The notes: a model not told the origin generated them from the sequence alone. A stretch of 64,000 nucleotides of DNA from JAJCYX01 sp965243825 (GCA_965243825.1 CBDEVT010000001.1:682001-746000); one strand, 5' to 3'. Counted from the first letter of the stretch, positions 45,090 to 53,999 are shown. Numbers and translations are program-made.

Positions 45090-45854
45090 CTACCTGAAAA
45101 GGTCTCGCTCCGGGTCACGCCGAAGCGAAGCTGCGCCTTCTTCCGATTGTTCTAGATTCAGGCCGCGCACGACCGCGGCAGGGACACCACCTGTCTCTCC
45201 CATCACGAGCTGTGCGGCTGAAGCTATCTCATCCGCCAGCGAGACCATCGTAGCGTGCAGCTTCTTTCCAGAATCGTCGGTAGAGCCACGGGCGTCCAGG
45301 AGTGGTGCGAAACCTGCCGATCCAATAGCCACGTTGATGCTACCCAGCCTCCAGGGACGGTTAAACGTGTCGGAGATGATCACCCCGGGCGCGATGCCGG
45401 TTTCTCGCTCTATCGCCCGGCGGAGTTCAAGCGCGGATCTGTCTGGATCCGCGGGTAAAAGCACTACAGTGTCTGCCGATACCGAGTTGGATGAGTCGAC
45501 CCCTGCGTTAGCACAGATAAAGCCGTGAATTGTTTCGGTTATCAGCACGCCTGGCACGCTGCGGACCACTCGGCGGCTGTTCGCAAGTATCACCTCAACC
45601 AGCCGGGCGTCCTTGCGTACCGATTCAGCGATTTCGATAGCTTTTTCGCCCGGTATAACGGTACCAAGGTCAACAAGAGCGCCTTCGGCCTTAGAAACGA
45701 TCTTCTGCGCCACCACAAGCACGTCAACTGATGACAACTTGATACCTGAAGCAGTTATCGAATCGATGAGCCGTGCCGCCAGATCATCGCCGGGCTCAAT
45801 GGACGGAATGCCGTGTAGCGGTGTAACTGTCAGACCGTTGGGAGCTGGCGGCAA
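45090..45854 (-). CDS. cofE: Coenzyme F420-0:L-glutamate ligase
   Basis: 254 residues matching CofE, which adds glutamates to F420-0 with GTP. Visible: PLHGIPSIEPGDDLAARL, VLVVAQKIVSKAEGALVDL, HGFICANAGVDSSN, VIISDTFNRPWRLGSINVAIG and metal-site Asp/His. Implies F420 use by this organism. The start is TTG (no good ATG); no strong ribosome site. CofD/CofGH are not in the window. Confidence 0.92.
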   Translation of the reverse strand: MPPAPNGLTVTPLHGIPSIEPGDDLAARLIDSITASGIKLSSVDVLVVAQKIVSKAEGALVDLGTVIPGEKAIEIAESVRKDARLVEVILANSRRVVRSVPGVLITETIHGFICANAGVDSSNSVSADTVVLLPADPDRSALELRRAIERETGIAPGVIISDTFNRPWRLGSINVAIGSAGFAPLLDARGSTDDSGKKLHATMVSLADEIASAAQLVMGETGGVPAAVVRGLNLEQSEEGAASLRRDPERDLFR

Positions 45855-45928
45855 ACTTGGATTTCCGTTGGAGAAGAGAAGCTGCGACTGGCCGGGAACC
45901 GCAGGCGAGAGTGTAACCCGGAATCGGC

Positions 45929-47572
45929 CTAACCGGTGACCCTGAAAAGCACCCCATCTTCGACCAGGTTGAATCGGCCGGAGTATGAGGCGTCGTCACG
46001 CACAAGGAATATTGGCTTCGCTCCGATATTGTTGGCCACGATTGCGTCAATTCGCCTTACTGCTCCAACTACGTCTCCGTTCGGTATCCGGTCTGGGAAT
46101 TGTCGCTGGATATGCTCCCAGTACCAGTCAAAGTGCAGCAGGAAAACCGCGATTATTGCAACGTCTTGCTCGGGTTCAGCAACCAGTGACTGGTACCACA
46201 ATCCAAACGTCGGAATGTCTTCTGAGATGATGATTGCGCTCTCCCCTGCCGAAAGGAATGCGCTGTCCATGTACTCCTGAGCTTCCGTGTCATCGCTTAT
46301 ATCGATGCCTCCGTAATTGAAAGCTACCGACCATACTGGCATGCCTATTACCGCTGCAATGAGAATCGCGGGTGCCATTCGCCTGCTGTTGTCCTTAAGC
46401 CAGCCAGCAGTTGCCTTTTCTGCGAAGGCCATCAGGCTCACTGTGAGATTGAGGAGACCAGCCGCAACCCACAGTCCGAAAACTATAAACGCAGGTATCA
46501 GGAACACGTAGGAATCGAACGAGTTGTAGGCGATTGCGTAGATCACCAGTGACAAGAATGAGGCCAGTCCCGCGATCGTGAATCCCCTGTTTCGTCCCCA
46601 AAGAAATGTGACTCCTGCTATCCCCAGGATCGCTCCTAAAGCAGTGAACTGAGTGAGCCATATGTCAAACGCAGCGATTACACGATCGTCCACGGATTCA
46701 AGCGCAAGTCCGAACACATACGGCTGATACAGGGAAGCCGACGCCATAGACCTGAAGCCGGCGAAACTGTCCGGGAAGAACCAGTTAAGAGGCGGATCCT
46801 GAAGTGAAGCTATTGGCGCATACGCGTATATCCCCAACCCGGCTATCAGCCCTAAGAATGGCTGCCACTCTCTGAGCAGGGCTCGAGCGTCGCGTTGCAA
46901 CAGGGGCCAGTACAGCCAGATTCCAAAGGGCACAGCTATGAAGCTCACCGTAACGTGGTTGCCGAACGAAATGCCCAGCAGGAACGTCAAAGCTGCCCGC
47001 AACGCAACCGCATTCTCACCTTGCTCGATTCGTGCTCGTGCTACGAACGCCAACCAGAGAAAAAGGCCGACAAACATAGCGTTGAGTGCGTACACCTCGG
47101 TGATCGTCGATTGAGACCAGTGAAGGTTCGAAGCACCAAATGCCAGAGCGACAACTAACGCGACAGAAAACGGTAGTCTCCTACCTCTCGTGTCGGTCAC
47201 AGGTAGCCTGAGCAACATCTTGCGCGCAGCAAGGAAGAAAAATGGGACGGTTGCGGCTCCCGTTATCGCCGAAAAAAGGTTGGCCTTTGAAGCTTCGTTG
47301 CCGAACCAGATGATCTCGCTGAATCCTCTGAGCAGCACAAGGTAGGTCGGATATCCGGTCGGGTGCGGGATACCCCAGGTGTGAGCGGCGGCCAGGAAGT
47401 CTCCCCCGTCACCACCTTCGTTCTCCCAGGTCAGTCCCGGTGCCATCGTGAGGCTATACAGGATCAGGGCGGCCAGGAACAGCAAGATGCTTGCCGAAAG
47501 CACTGGCCGACCGATTATTGGGCGCAGCAATGGACTGTAAGCAGGCGAGTTGGTTTCAGGCTCGGAACTCAT
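45929..47572 (-). CDS. DUF2723 family membrane protein (glycosyltransferase-like)
   Basis: 547 residues of the DUF2723 family, whose relatives resemble protein O-mannosyltransferases. The signature APGLTWENEGGDGGDFLAAA near residue 45 and WGIPHPTGYPTYLVL are diagnostic. About 12 membrane helices follow, then a soluble C-terminal domain (~430-547). ATG 47572 is chosen because the terminator of the surface-protein gene occupies 47610-47635. The next gene downstream is cofE (74 bases). Confidence 0.85.
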   Translation of the reverse strand: MSSEPETNSPAYSPLLRPIIGRPVLSASILLFLAALILYSLTMAPGLTWENEGGDGGDFLAAAHTWGIPHPTGYPTYLVLLRGFSEIIWFGNEASKANLFSAITGAATVPFFFLAARKMLLRLPVTDTRGRRLPFSVALVVALAFGASNLHWSQSTITEVYALNAMFVGLFLWLAFVARARIEQGENAVALRAALTFLLGISFGNHVTVSFIAVPFGIWLYWPLLQRDARALLREWQPFLGLIAGLGIYAYAPIASLQDPPLNWFFPDSFAGFRSMASASLYQPYVFGLALESVDDRVIAAFDIWLTQFTALGAILGIAGVTFLWGRNRGFTIAGLASFLSLVIYAIAYNSFDSYVFLIPAFIVFGLWVAAGLLNLTVSLMAFAEKATAGWLKDNSRRMAPAILIAAVIGMPVWSVAFNYGGIDISDDTEAQEYMDSAFLSAGESAIIISEDIPTFGLWYQSLVAEPEQDVAIIAVFLLHFDWYWEHIQRQFPDRIPNGDVVGAVRRIDAIVANNIGAKPIFLVRDDASYSGRFNLVEDGVLFRVTG

Positions 47573-47609
47573 ATCTGGATCGATTCTGTCAGAATCTCCG
47601 AGCAAACAA

Positions 47610-47635
47610 GAGAGGGACCCGTTTGGGTCCCTCTC
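47610..47635 (-). terminator. Intrinsic terminator of the surface-protein gene
   Basis: Perfect 11-bp stem (GAGAGGGACCC / GGGTCCCTCTC) with a four-base loop, read on the minus strand after the stop of the 47660 gene and followed by TTGTTTGCT. Sits 25 bases past that stop and 38 bases before the DUF2723 start. Confidence 0.85.
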
Positions 47636-47659
47636 AATAATCTACCTGTCACGTACTGA

Positions 47660-48814
47660 CTACTCAGGTCGAGCAGCGTTCCTTGCTCGCCTCATCGAGA
47701 CGGCACCGCCGCCGATCAGGACGAGTCCGAGCAGGCCAGCCAGGAGCAGCATGCCCGTAGTCGGGCTCCAGCCACCTGTTGCCGGCAAGCCGCCGTCCGC
47801 ACCAGGTGTCGGAGGCAGTTCCTGCACACCTATCGCGAAGTTCGAGAAGTTCGAGGCGTTCGCACAGGCCTGCTGGGTGATCACGTTGTAGTTGGTCGTG
47901 AGCTCAACCCACTGGTTAACCGCATCACTGAAGCGAAGGATCTTGACATTGGAGATGCCATTAACCAGGTCGCTTGAGGCGGTCGGCAAACACACTCTCG
48001 CAGAACGGAGCAACCTGAAGTTGGTCTGTTCCACTCCATTGGAGTCGTAGAACGTGATGCTAGCGGCAGAACTACCACGCATGAATCGCGATGGCATCGG
48101 AGCCAGCGAATCGAGATCAATCGACTCTACGCTGATGCCAAAGAAATCGTTTACAGAACCAGGTCGTACCAGAACCGCTGGGCGGTCTGCCAGGGCCTGG
48201 CCTTCTGGACTAGAACCGGTCTCTACTCCATCTGACGAAACGAGTGATGCGCCTTCAGGTGTCACTACTCCCTGTGAGTTAGGGATTGACGCAGGCGGTG
48301 TACCCGGGTTTGTTGGAGCTGGAGGTGGTGTTGCTGTTGGGCCAGGTTGGACAACAGAGATTGGGGCCTCACGAATGACGATCCAATCCTGCGTTTCCTG
48401 GATCTGTGTAGCCCGGGCTTCAAGAGTAGCGGTACCGCTGCCGGTGCCCTGGACTACAACAGTTGCCGAGCTGCCACCAGCCACGATGCTCACACCACTT
48501 CCACTGATGATGTTCCACTGGAACGTCGTGTTGGGCAAGCCACTGGCCGGATCACCGTTAAGGTTGATCAGGTTCATTGTGATCGAGGTCTGCTGGCCCG
48601 GAGAGAGAACAATTCCCTTGGGTAGCGGGTCCGCTGACTCGAGGGTGTCTTCTGCGTCCAAGACAACACTGTTGCCGGTGCCAGAACCAGGCCCTTGCGA
48701 ATCAGCGTTCGCCGTACTCGACCACATTGCCGAGTACGAAACAGCAAATAGAGTTACCAATCCCACCAAAGCGAATGAGATTACCCATCGCCTTGGGATT
48801 GCGGAGCCTAGCAT
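47660..48814 (-). CDS. Exported surface protein with LPXTG-like C-terminal signal
   Basis: 384 residues. N-terminal signal (RRWVISFALVGLVTLFAVSYSA) is followed by a domain with beta-rich, Pro/Thr spacers (GPTATPPPAPTNPGTPP). The C-terminus reads LPATGG, then a membrane helix (MLLLAGLLGLVLIGGGAV) and a basic tail MRRARNAARPE: the sortase sorting arrangement. ATG 48814 has GGGAGG six bases before. Presumably anchored to the cell wall or membrane. No sortase is in the window. Confidence 0.7.
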   Translation of the reverse strand: MLGSAIPRRWVISFALVGLVTLFAVSYSAMWSSTANADSQGPGSGTGNSVVLDAEDTLESADPLPKGIVLSPGQQTSITMNLINLNGDPASGLPNTTFQWNIISGSGVSIVAGGSSATVVVQGTGSGTATLEARATQIQETQDWIVIREAPISVVQPGPTATPPPAPTNPGTPPASIPNSQGVVTPEGASLVSSDGVETGSSPEGQALADRPAVLVRPGSVNDFFGISVESIDLDSLAPMPSRFMRGSSAASITFYDSNGVEQTNFRLLRSARVCLPTASSDLVNGISNVKILRFSDAVNQWVELTTNYNVITQQACANASNFSNFAIGVQELPPTPGADGGLPATGGWSPTTGMLLLAGLLGLVLIGGGAVSMRRARNAARPE

Positions 48815-49306
48815 GGGCTGCCTCCCGGCCGGACGGCATGCTATACCGCCCTCTAGAGACCGATCTGAACTCGAACGGCCTACCAGTTTCTGCATCTAAA
48901 GGTGTTTTATACGCGCTCGACCGCGATCATTACCCGCGGACCGAGTGCAAGTTGCGATGATTTTACGTGCCAACCACGATTTACGCGCGCCGAGATCATC
49001 CCTGCGGCACCGGGTCAAGATACACCACCCCAAATTCGAGCGTCAAGCTGAGAACCACGCGCCAAAACGCCCATTTTCATGTGTGTTTTCGCACTTCTAC
49101 ACAAGTTCAACTTCACCTATGCCTACGCCAACGGTCCCGCCACGCCTAATCTGCACACTGTAGTCTCTGCGGCTAGAATTACTCGCCTGTTACGAAACGT
49201 AGATACCGATCACGCATCCAGACACCCGCGAACGGTCCGACTCATTCGTAATGCTGTCGAATACACACCGAAATCACAAACTCCCCACCGCATAAAGGAC
49301 TCTGAC
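48815..49306. other. Intergenic stretch with no gene seen
   Basis: Divergent region between the surface-protein gene and the SDR. The frame upstream of 49307 in the SDR register lacks family resemblance and is treated as non-coding. No repeats or terminators were seen. Confidence 0.5.
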
Positions 49307-50083
49307 ATGGACCTCGGCATCGCAGGAAAGAACGCGCTTGTTACCGGCGGAAGCCGAGGACTCGGGCGGCAGGCAGCTCTGGCCCTGGCTCGGGAGGGTG
49401 TCAACGTTGGGATCTGTGCTCGTGGTGAGGACACTCTGAATGAGACTGCCGACGAGATCCGTGCGCTCGGTGTGAAGGTCAGCGCGAGCGTGGCCGATCT
49501 CGGTGATGCTGATGCGGCGGATCACTTGATCCAGACCGTGAATGGAGACCTCGGGCAGATTGACATTCTCGTCAACAACGTTGGTGGCAGCATGGGCACC
49601 AGTGACGTCCTGAACTCGTCAGTGGAAGACTTCCAGAAGGTGATGGACGTGAATCTCTGGTCGGCCGTGCGGCTGATGAAGCTGGCATTACCTGGCATGA
49701 AGGAACGCGGTTGGGGGCGTGTGATCAATATCGCATCGATCTATGGTCGCGAGCACGGAGGTACGGCTCCCTACATGACGGCAAAGGCGGCGATGATCGC
49801 TGCTACAAAGCACGCTGCCATGACGATGGCCAGTGAAGGCGTAACCGTCAACGCCATCGCCCCGGGCTCGATCCTTTTCCCCGGCGGATCCTGGGACAGG
49901 TTCATGAACAACAACACGCCTGAGCAGGTTGAGGAGTTCATCGAACGCAACTTGCCAGCAGGTAAGTTCGGCTGGCCGGAACCTATTGGCGCAACGGTCG
50001 CTTTCCTGGCTTCCTCGCACGCAGATCTGATCATGGGGGCATGTATCAACGTAGACGGTGGCCAGTCACACAGCCTGTTCTAG
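49307..50083 (+). CDS. SDR family oxidoreductase
   Basis: 258 residues: Rossmann motif ALVTGGSRGLGR near residue 10, ILVNNVGG (NNAG position), INIASIYGR (catalytic Ser) and YMTAK (YxxxK), plus IAPGSI after strand 6. FabG-like but with SHADLIMGACINVDGG at the end. ATG 49307 has AAAGGA nine bases before; the longer frame from 49079 has no family sequence. Seven bases separate it from the end of the amidase on the other strand. Confidence 0.9.
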   Translation: MDLGIAGKNALVTGGSRGLGRQAALALAREGVNVGICARGEDTLNETADEIRALGVKVSASVADLGDADAADHLIQTVNGDLGQIDILVNNVGGSMGTSDVLNSSVEDFQKVMDVNLWSAVRLMKLALPGMKERGWGRVINIASIYGREHGGTAPYMTAKAAMIAATKHAAMTMASEGVTVNAIAPGSILFPGGSWDRFMNNNTPEQVEEFIERNLPAGKFGWPEPIGATVAFLASSHADLIMGACINVDGGQSHSLF

Positions 50084-50090
50084 GGAGATA

Positions 50091-51461
50091 TCAACTCGGA
50101 ACAGCCAGTGGCGGTAGTTTTCGCTCATATCGGACCCGCTCCTCGACCCACTTGGCGGCACGCAAAAGGCGCGCATCGTCATGGCCGCGCCCAACCATCT
50201 GTACCCCAAGCGGCATGCCATCCCGACTGATACCCGTCGGGATGGTGATCGCCGGGAGTCCAGCGGTGGTCCATGGCGACTGGAAGTCCGGATTACCGGT
50301 AGTCGAGAGGTCTTTCGGTGCCGGTCCTTCCGCCGCAGGCATGATCAGAGCATCCATCGCGGCGAGGCTCTCATCCATTTCCCGCCTGAACTGCCTGCGT
50401 AGCCGCTGTCCCAGAAGGTATGAGTTGGTTGGGATTAACGCACCGGATTCGATCTTTTCCCGTGCCTTTGGCCCGTAGTGTTCCGGTCGTTCCGCAATCG
50501 TCTGCCTGTGAACCTGGTAGGTCTCCGCGGAATCGATGGCCAGCTTGGCGTCCCTTATATAGAGGTAGGAAAACGGCAGATCGAACAACTCCACCCAGTT
50601 GCCACCTTGCCTGAGCAGCTCGATCAATTCGAACATGTGTGCCTGCATCTCAACGGATGCGTGGCGCTCGATATCTCCCGATACTATTCCGAGTTTCGGA
50701 GCGCCTATGTGTTCGCTGACAGACGCAGCGTAACTGCCACTGCGCCTGGATCGAACGGCTGAAGGGTCTGAGCTATCTGCCCCGGACAGAACGTCCATGA
50801 GCACGGCCGCATCCGTGACGGTCTGCGTCATCCAGCCCACTGTGTCCAGTGTCCAACTGACCGGGAAAACACCTTTACGCGGCACCAGTCCGTAAGTTGG
50901 CTTGAAGCCGATCACCCCGTTATAAGCAGCAGGCCGAATGACGGAACCGGCAGTTTGAGTACCGAGTGCTGCCGAGCAATGGCCCGAAGCGACGGCAACC
51001 GCTGAGCCGCTGCTGCTGCCACCAGGTGTTCGCGCCCTGTTCCAGGGATTAAGCGTCCGCGGGGGATCAGACATTGCGAATTCGACGGTGACAGTTTTTC
51101 CCAGAACTATCGCACCTGCGCCTTTCAGACGGGCGACCACTGTCGAATCTTGCGTCGGCACATTGTCTGAGTAGATAGGTGAACCCATCGAAGTGCGCAA
51201 ACCAGCGGTCGCGATTATGTCCTTGATCCCGACCGGGACTCCATGCAACGGCCCAAGCGTTTCACCGCGAGCTAATGCACTATCCGCCAGATCCGCCTGC
51301 GCCAATGCACCTTCTCGATCAACCGTCTCCCAAGCCTGTAGCAGGCCATCTGTCTGCTCTATGCGATCAAGGGCCCCGGTCACAACATCTGCAGACGACA
51401 TCGCGCCGTCCCTGACGAGTTGAGCGATTCGAGTGACTGAATCTAGAGAGAGGTCAGTCAC
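50091..51461 (-). CDS. Amidase-signature family hydrolase
   Basis: 456 residues with the amidase-signature Ser-Ser-Lys triad: GVPVGIKDI (Lys), RTPGGSSSGSAVAVA (Gly/Ser-rich loop) and GTQTAGSVIRPAAYNG (nucleophile region). The longer frame to 51533 covers the upstream small gene, so the start is put at GTG 51461, overlapping that gene's stop by eight bases (a 4-residue overlap). The pairing with an AtzG-like small protein suggests a complex like AtzE-AtzG or GatA-GatC. Confidence 0.87.
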   Translation of the reverse strand: MTDLSLDSVTRIAQLVRDGAMSSADVVTGALDRIEQTDGLLQAWETVDREGALAQADLADSALARGETLGPLHGVPVGIKDIIATAGLRTSMGSPIYSDNVPTQDSTVVARLKGAGAIVLGKTVTVEFAMSDPPRTLNPWNRARTPGGSSSGSAVAVASGHCSAALGTQTAGSVIRPAAYNGVIGFKPTYGLVPRKGVFPVSWTLDTVGWMTQTVTDAAVLMDVLSGADSSDPSAVRSRRSGSYAASVSEHIGAPKLGIVSGDIERHASVEMQAHMFELIELLRQGGNWVELFDLPFSYLYIRDAKLAIDSAETYQVHRQTIAERPEHYGPKAREKIESGALIPTNSYLLGQRLRRQFRREMDESLAAMDALIMPAAEGPAPKDLSTTGNPDFQSPWTTAGLPAITIPTGISRDGMPLGVQMVGRGHDDARLLRAAKWVEERVRYERKLPPLAVPS

Positions 51462-51678
51462 GAGGGTTCTCCGGCTCTGTCTCGTGAAGATAAAAGGCCG
51501 GAGCGTCGTCCCGAGAGAACTGCAGAAGATCAAGCCTCGCGATGGATGCAGCGGCCTTAACCAATGCAGGTTCTATCGCCTCAGCACGTTCACTACCCCA
51601 ACTCTGTGCCGCAGCCTGCCGAAGCTTCTCCAGTTCCAGTGCTTTCGCCTCTTCAGTTGCGTCGCCCGGTTCAGTCAT
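51454..51678 (-). CDS. AtzG-like/DUF4089 small partner of the amidase
   Basis: 74 residues, mostly helical, overlapping the amidase start. Segments like SWGSERAEAIEPALVKAAAS and RLDLLQFSRDDAPAFYLHE resemble the AtzG/DUF4089 proteins that bind amidase-signature enzymes much as GatC binds GatA. ATG 51678 chosen (frame is open to 51735; CTCCTC-like purine site GAGGAGACG overlaps). Probably stabilises or chaperones the amidase (inference from the family). Confidence 0.65.
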   Translation of the reverse strand: MTEPGDATEEAKALELEKLRQAAAQSWGSERAEAIEPALVKAAASIARLDLLQFSRDDAPAFYLHETEPENPRD

Positions 51679-51738
51679 CGTCTCCTCATTCCGGTGGCAG
51701 TGATCTAGGCAGATTGCCCTACCGCGGATCGGCAACCT

Positions 51739-51779
51739 TAAAACAAAAGCGGTCCTGCCTTTTCAGAGACAGGACCGCT
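51739..51779 (-). terminator. Intrinsic terminator after rplL
   Basis: A perfect 10-bp stem (AGCGGTCCTG / CAGGACCGCT) with a 12-base loop, read on the minus strand after the rplL stop and followed by TTTTGTTTT. It separates the ribosomal operon from the amidase pair. Confidence 0.85.
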
Positions 51780-51802
51780 CGTGTGATCAGAAGTGGTTAG
51801 AA

Positions 51803-52192
51803 CTAGGCGAGTTCTACGACAGCGCCAGCCTCTTCCAGCTTGGACTTGGCCTCGTCGGCCTCTTCCTTCGCTACGCCTTCCTTGACGGGCTTAGGTGCAG
51901 CTTCCACCAGGTCCTTGGCCTCTTTCAGGCCGAGCGGTGTGAGCTCACGAACGGCCTTAATGACCGCGATCTTGTTTCCGCCGACTTCCTTAAGGACAAC
52001 GTTGAACTCGTCCTTCTCAGCAGCAGCTTCGCCACCGCCGCCTTCGCCGCCAGCCGCAGGTGCAGCAGCTACCGCGACAGGCGCTGCAGCGGAAACGCCG
52101 AACTCTTCCTCAAGAGCCTTAACGACCTCCGCAAGGTCGAGCACTGACATCTGCTTGATACCGTCGATCAGTTCTTCTTTGGTTATCGCCAT
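51803..52192 (-). CDS. rplL: 50S ribosomal protein L7/L12
   Basis: 129 residues. N-terminal dimerisation helix (ITKEELIDGIKQMSVLDLAEVVKALEEEFG), Ala/Gly hinge, then the C-terminal factor-binding domain with KIAVIKAVRELTPLGLKEAKDLVE. Forms the ribosomal stalk that recruits elongation factors. ATG 52192 has GGAG seven bases before; the 11-residue extension to 52225 is not conserved. Terminator at 51739-51779. Confidence 0.97.
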   Translation of the reverse strand: MAITKEELIDGIKQMSVLDLAEVVKALEEEFGVSAAAPVAVAAAPAAGGEGGGGEAAAEKDEFNVVLKEVGGNKIAVIKAVRELTPLGLKEAKDLVEAAPKPVKEGVAKEEADEAKSKLEEAGAVVELA

Positions 52193-52264
52193 CTTGTATC
52201 TCCTGGCCAACAGGCCGCTCTTCAAACTAACTATGTCTGCATCACCGCACTCGCGGCATGTCGG

Positions 52265-52981
52265 CTATTCCGTCTTCTGTTCTTCGGCCTCTTCAGATGC
52301 TTCTTCAGAGCTCTCTTCTGCCGCAGGCTCATCCGCTGGGGCCGATGCTTCGGGTTCCTCCGCCGATTCCTCGGCTGCAGGACTTTCCTCTGCAGCGGCC
52401 TCGGTCTCCGACTCGGCCTCAGCCGCAGGAGCTTCTTCTTCCGGAGACTCTTCCGCAGCAGCCGCACCACCTTGCTCGGATATGCGCTGCAGGACCGTGG
52501 CGAGGGCACGAACAGGACCGCTCATCACCATTACAAGACCGGTGATCGGACTGTTCATGCTGCCCATCATCTTGGCCAGCAACACTTCCTTGGTTGGAAG
52601 CTTAGCGAGCGCCTTGATGCGGTCGGGCGATAGCATCTCGCCGTCAAGCGCACCGCCGACGATGGTCATTTCGATGCTGTTGTCGTCTATGTAGTTGACC
52701 AGCACCTTGGCCGCTGCCGCGGGATCACCTTCGGTTGTCAGGAACCCTATTGGACCATCAATGATCTCTTTGAGTTCGGGACGACCAGCATTGTCAGCTG
52801 CAATGCGGGCCAGCGTGTTCTTGGCAATCTTGAACTGAGCCTGGGACTCGCGCACAGCTCGACGCATTCCGTGCATCTCGCCCACGCTAAGTCCGCGGTA
52901 CTCGGCCGCGATCACCAGTGGCGACGACTTGAAACCCTCTTCGAGTTCAGCCACCGCCTGGATGCTTCGTTCAGTTGGCAT
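52265..52981 (-). CDS. rplJ: 50S ribosomal protein L10 with long acidic C-terminal tail
   Basis: The first ~170 residues are L10: KSSPLVIAAEYRGLSVGEM, LARIAADNAG, GPIGFLTTEGDPAAAAKVL and the helix that binds L7/L12 dimers. A tail of about 65-70 residues made almost only of Glu, Ala, Ser and Pro (from EQGGAAAAEESPEEEAPA to the end EEQKTE) extends it to 238 residues; typical L10 is ~165-180. The tail is unlike neighbouring codon content. Gap to rplL is 72 bases. Confidence 0.95.
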   Translation of the reverse strand: MPTERSIQAVAELEEGFKSSPLVIAAEYRGLSVGEMHGMRRAVRESQAQFKIAKNTLARIAADNAGRPELKEIIDGPIGFLTTEGDPAAAAKVLVNYIDDNSIEMTIVGGALDGEMLSPDRIKALAKLPTKEVLLAKMMGSMNSPITGLVMVMSGPVRALATVLQRISEQGGAAAAEESPEEEAPAAEAESETEAAAEESPAAEESAEEPEASAPADEPAAEESSEEASEEAEEQKTE

Positions 52982-53028
52982 CAGGCCTCCTATTCAATCT
53001 GGGGCCTGCCGGGGCGACTACCCCCGGA

Positions 53029-53063
53029 CAACAAAAAGCCCCGGTGCTGCAATGGCCCGGGGC
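53029..53063 (-). terminator. Hairpin with T tract in the rplJ leader
   Basis: On the minus strand GCCCCGG pairs with CCGGGGC around a 12-base loop and is followed by TTTTTGTTG. It lies between rplA and rplJ, about 50 bases upstream of rplJ. It is either a terminator ending the rplKA transcript or an attenuator in an L10-leader autoregulation region (53064-53251 upstream). The choice cannot be made from sequence. Confidence 0.7.
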
Positions 53064-53251
53064 GGAGTTCAACGCGTGTTAAATCTCAGGTTCCCAGCCT
53101 CAACAGGCGCTTTCGCATTACCGCTCCGGAAGGGAGTGACCTGTTTTCTACAGCCGATCTTCTTTTCAGTTTTTGCTCGAGCAGATCTCTGCTCTCATCG
53201 TATCACGACGCTCTTCTTGTAGCCGCCTTTGTAGGACTACAAAAAGACCCG

Positions 53252-53965
53252 TTAAACCGTCTGGGCGGTAGCCTCGAGCTCAGCGAGGTCAAGTTTGATA
53301 CCGGGGCCCATCGTGGTTGTAAGCGTTGCGGACTTAACCAACGATCCTTTGACGCCTTCAGGCTTGGCGCGCATGATCGTTGAGTAGACACTCGACATGT
53401 TTTCGATGATCTGCTCTTCGCTGAAGCTGGCAACGCCGATGCGAGTGTGAATGACAGCCTGTTTGTCCATTCGGACTTCGCTTCTGCCTTTCTTCGCTCC
53501 ACTTACCGCGCTTGCAATCTGTTCAGCTGGCACAACGGTTCCGGTACGAGGGTTCGGCATCAGACCTCGTCGACCAAGGTAGCGTCCAAGGCGACCGATC
53601 TTCGCCATCTGGTCCGTTGAAGCAATGGCGACATCGAAGTCGGCCCAGCCACCTTCGATTCGCTTGATGATCTCGTCATCAGCTATGTAGTCAGCGCCAG
53701 CCTCTTGTGCCGCAGCGGCAGCATCGCCTTCAGCGAAGACAAGAATGCGAACCTGTTTGCCGGTGCCGTGAGGAAGTTCTGCAACCTCACGAATCTGCTG
53801 GTCTGCGTGGCGAGGGTCGGCAGATGTCGTGACGTGGAATTCAACCGCCTCGTCAAATTTCGCGGTGGCATGCTTCTTTGCCAGCGCGACCGCATCTGAG
53901 GGACTGTGCGGGTCAAATCCGATCTCGTCAGCCGCCGCTTGATATCGCTTTCCGTGTTTTGGCAT
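53252..53965 (-). CDS. rplA: 50S ribosomal protein L1
   Basis: 237 residues, the usual length. Starts MPKHGKRYQAAADEIG and contains AVELHVTTSADPRHADQ-like, GTGKQVRILVFAEGD, DFDVAIASTDQMAKIGRLGRYLG and RRGLMPNPRTGTV. L1 forms the E-site stalk and represses its own operon. ATG 53965; the extension to 54043 is within rplK. Confidence 0.97.
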   Translation of the reverse strand: MPKHGKRYQAAADEIGFDPHSPSDAVALAKKHATAKFDEAVEFHVTTSADPRHADQQIREVAELPHGTGKQVRILVFAEGDAAAAAQEAGADYIADDEIIKRIEGGWADFDVAIASTDQMAKIGRLGRYLGRRGLMPNPRTGTVVPAEQIASAVSGAKKGRSEVRMDKQAVIHTRIGVASFSEEQIIENMSSVYSTIMRAKPEGVKGSLVKSATLTTTMGPGIKLDLAELEATAQTV

Positions 53966-53999
53966 TTCGCTTCTCTGTATCGTCCTGCTGTCGTCGGGC

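Noticed and set aside
48054..48899. 281-codon plus-strand frame opposite the surface protein
   Set aside because: Antisense to a gene with signal peptide, sorting signal, ribosome site and terminator; composition follows the other strand.
51840..52694. 284-codon Ser/Ala-rich plus-strand frame across rplL and rplJ
   Set aside because: Artefact of the Glu/Ala codon content of the ribosomal genes on the opposite strand.
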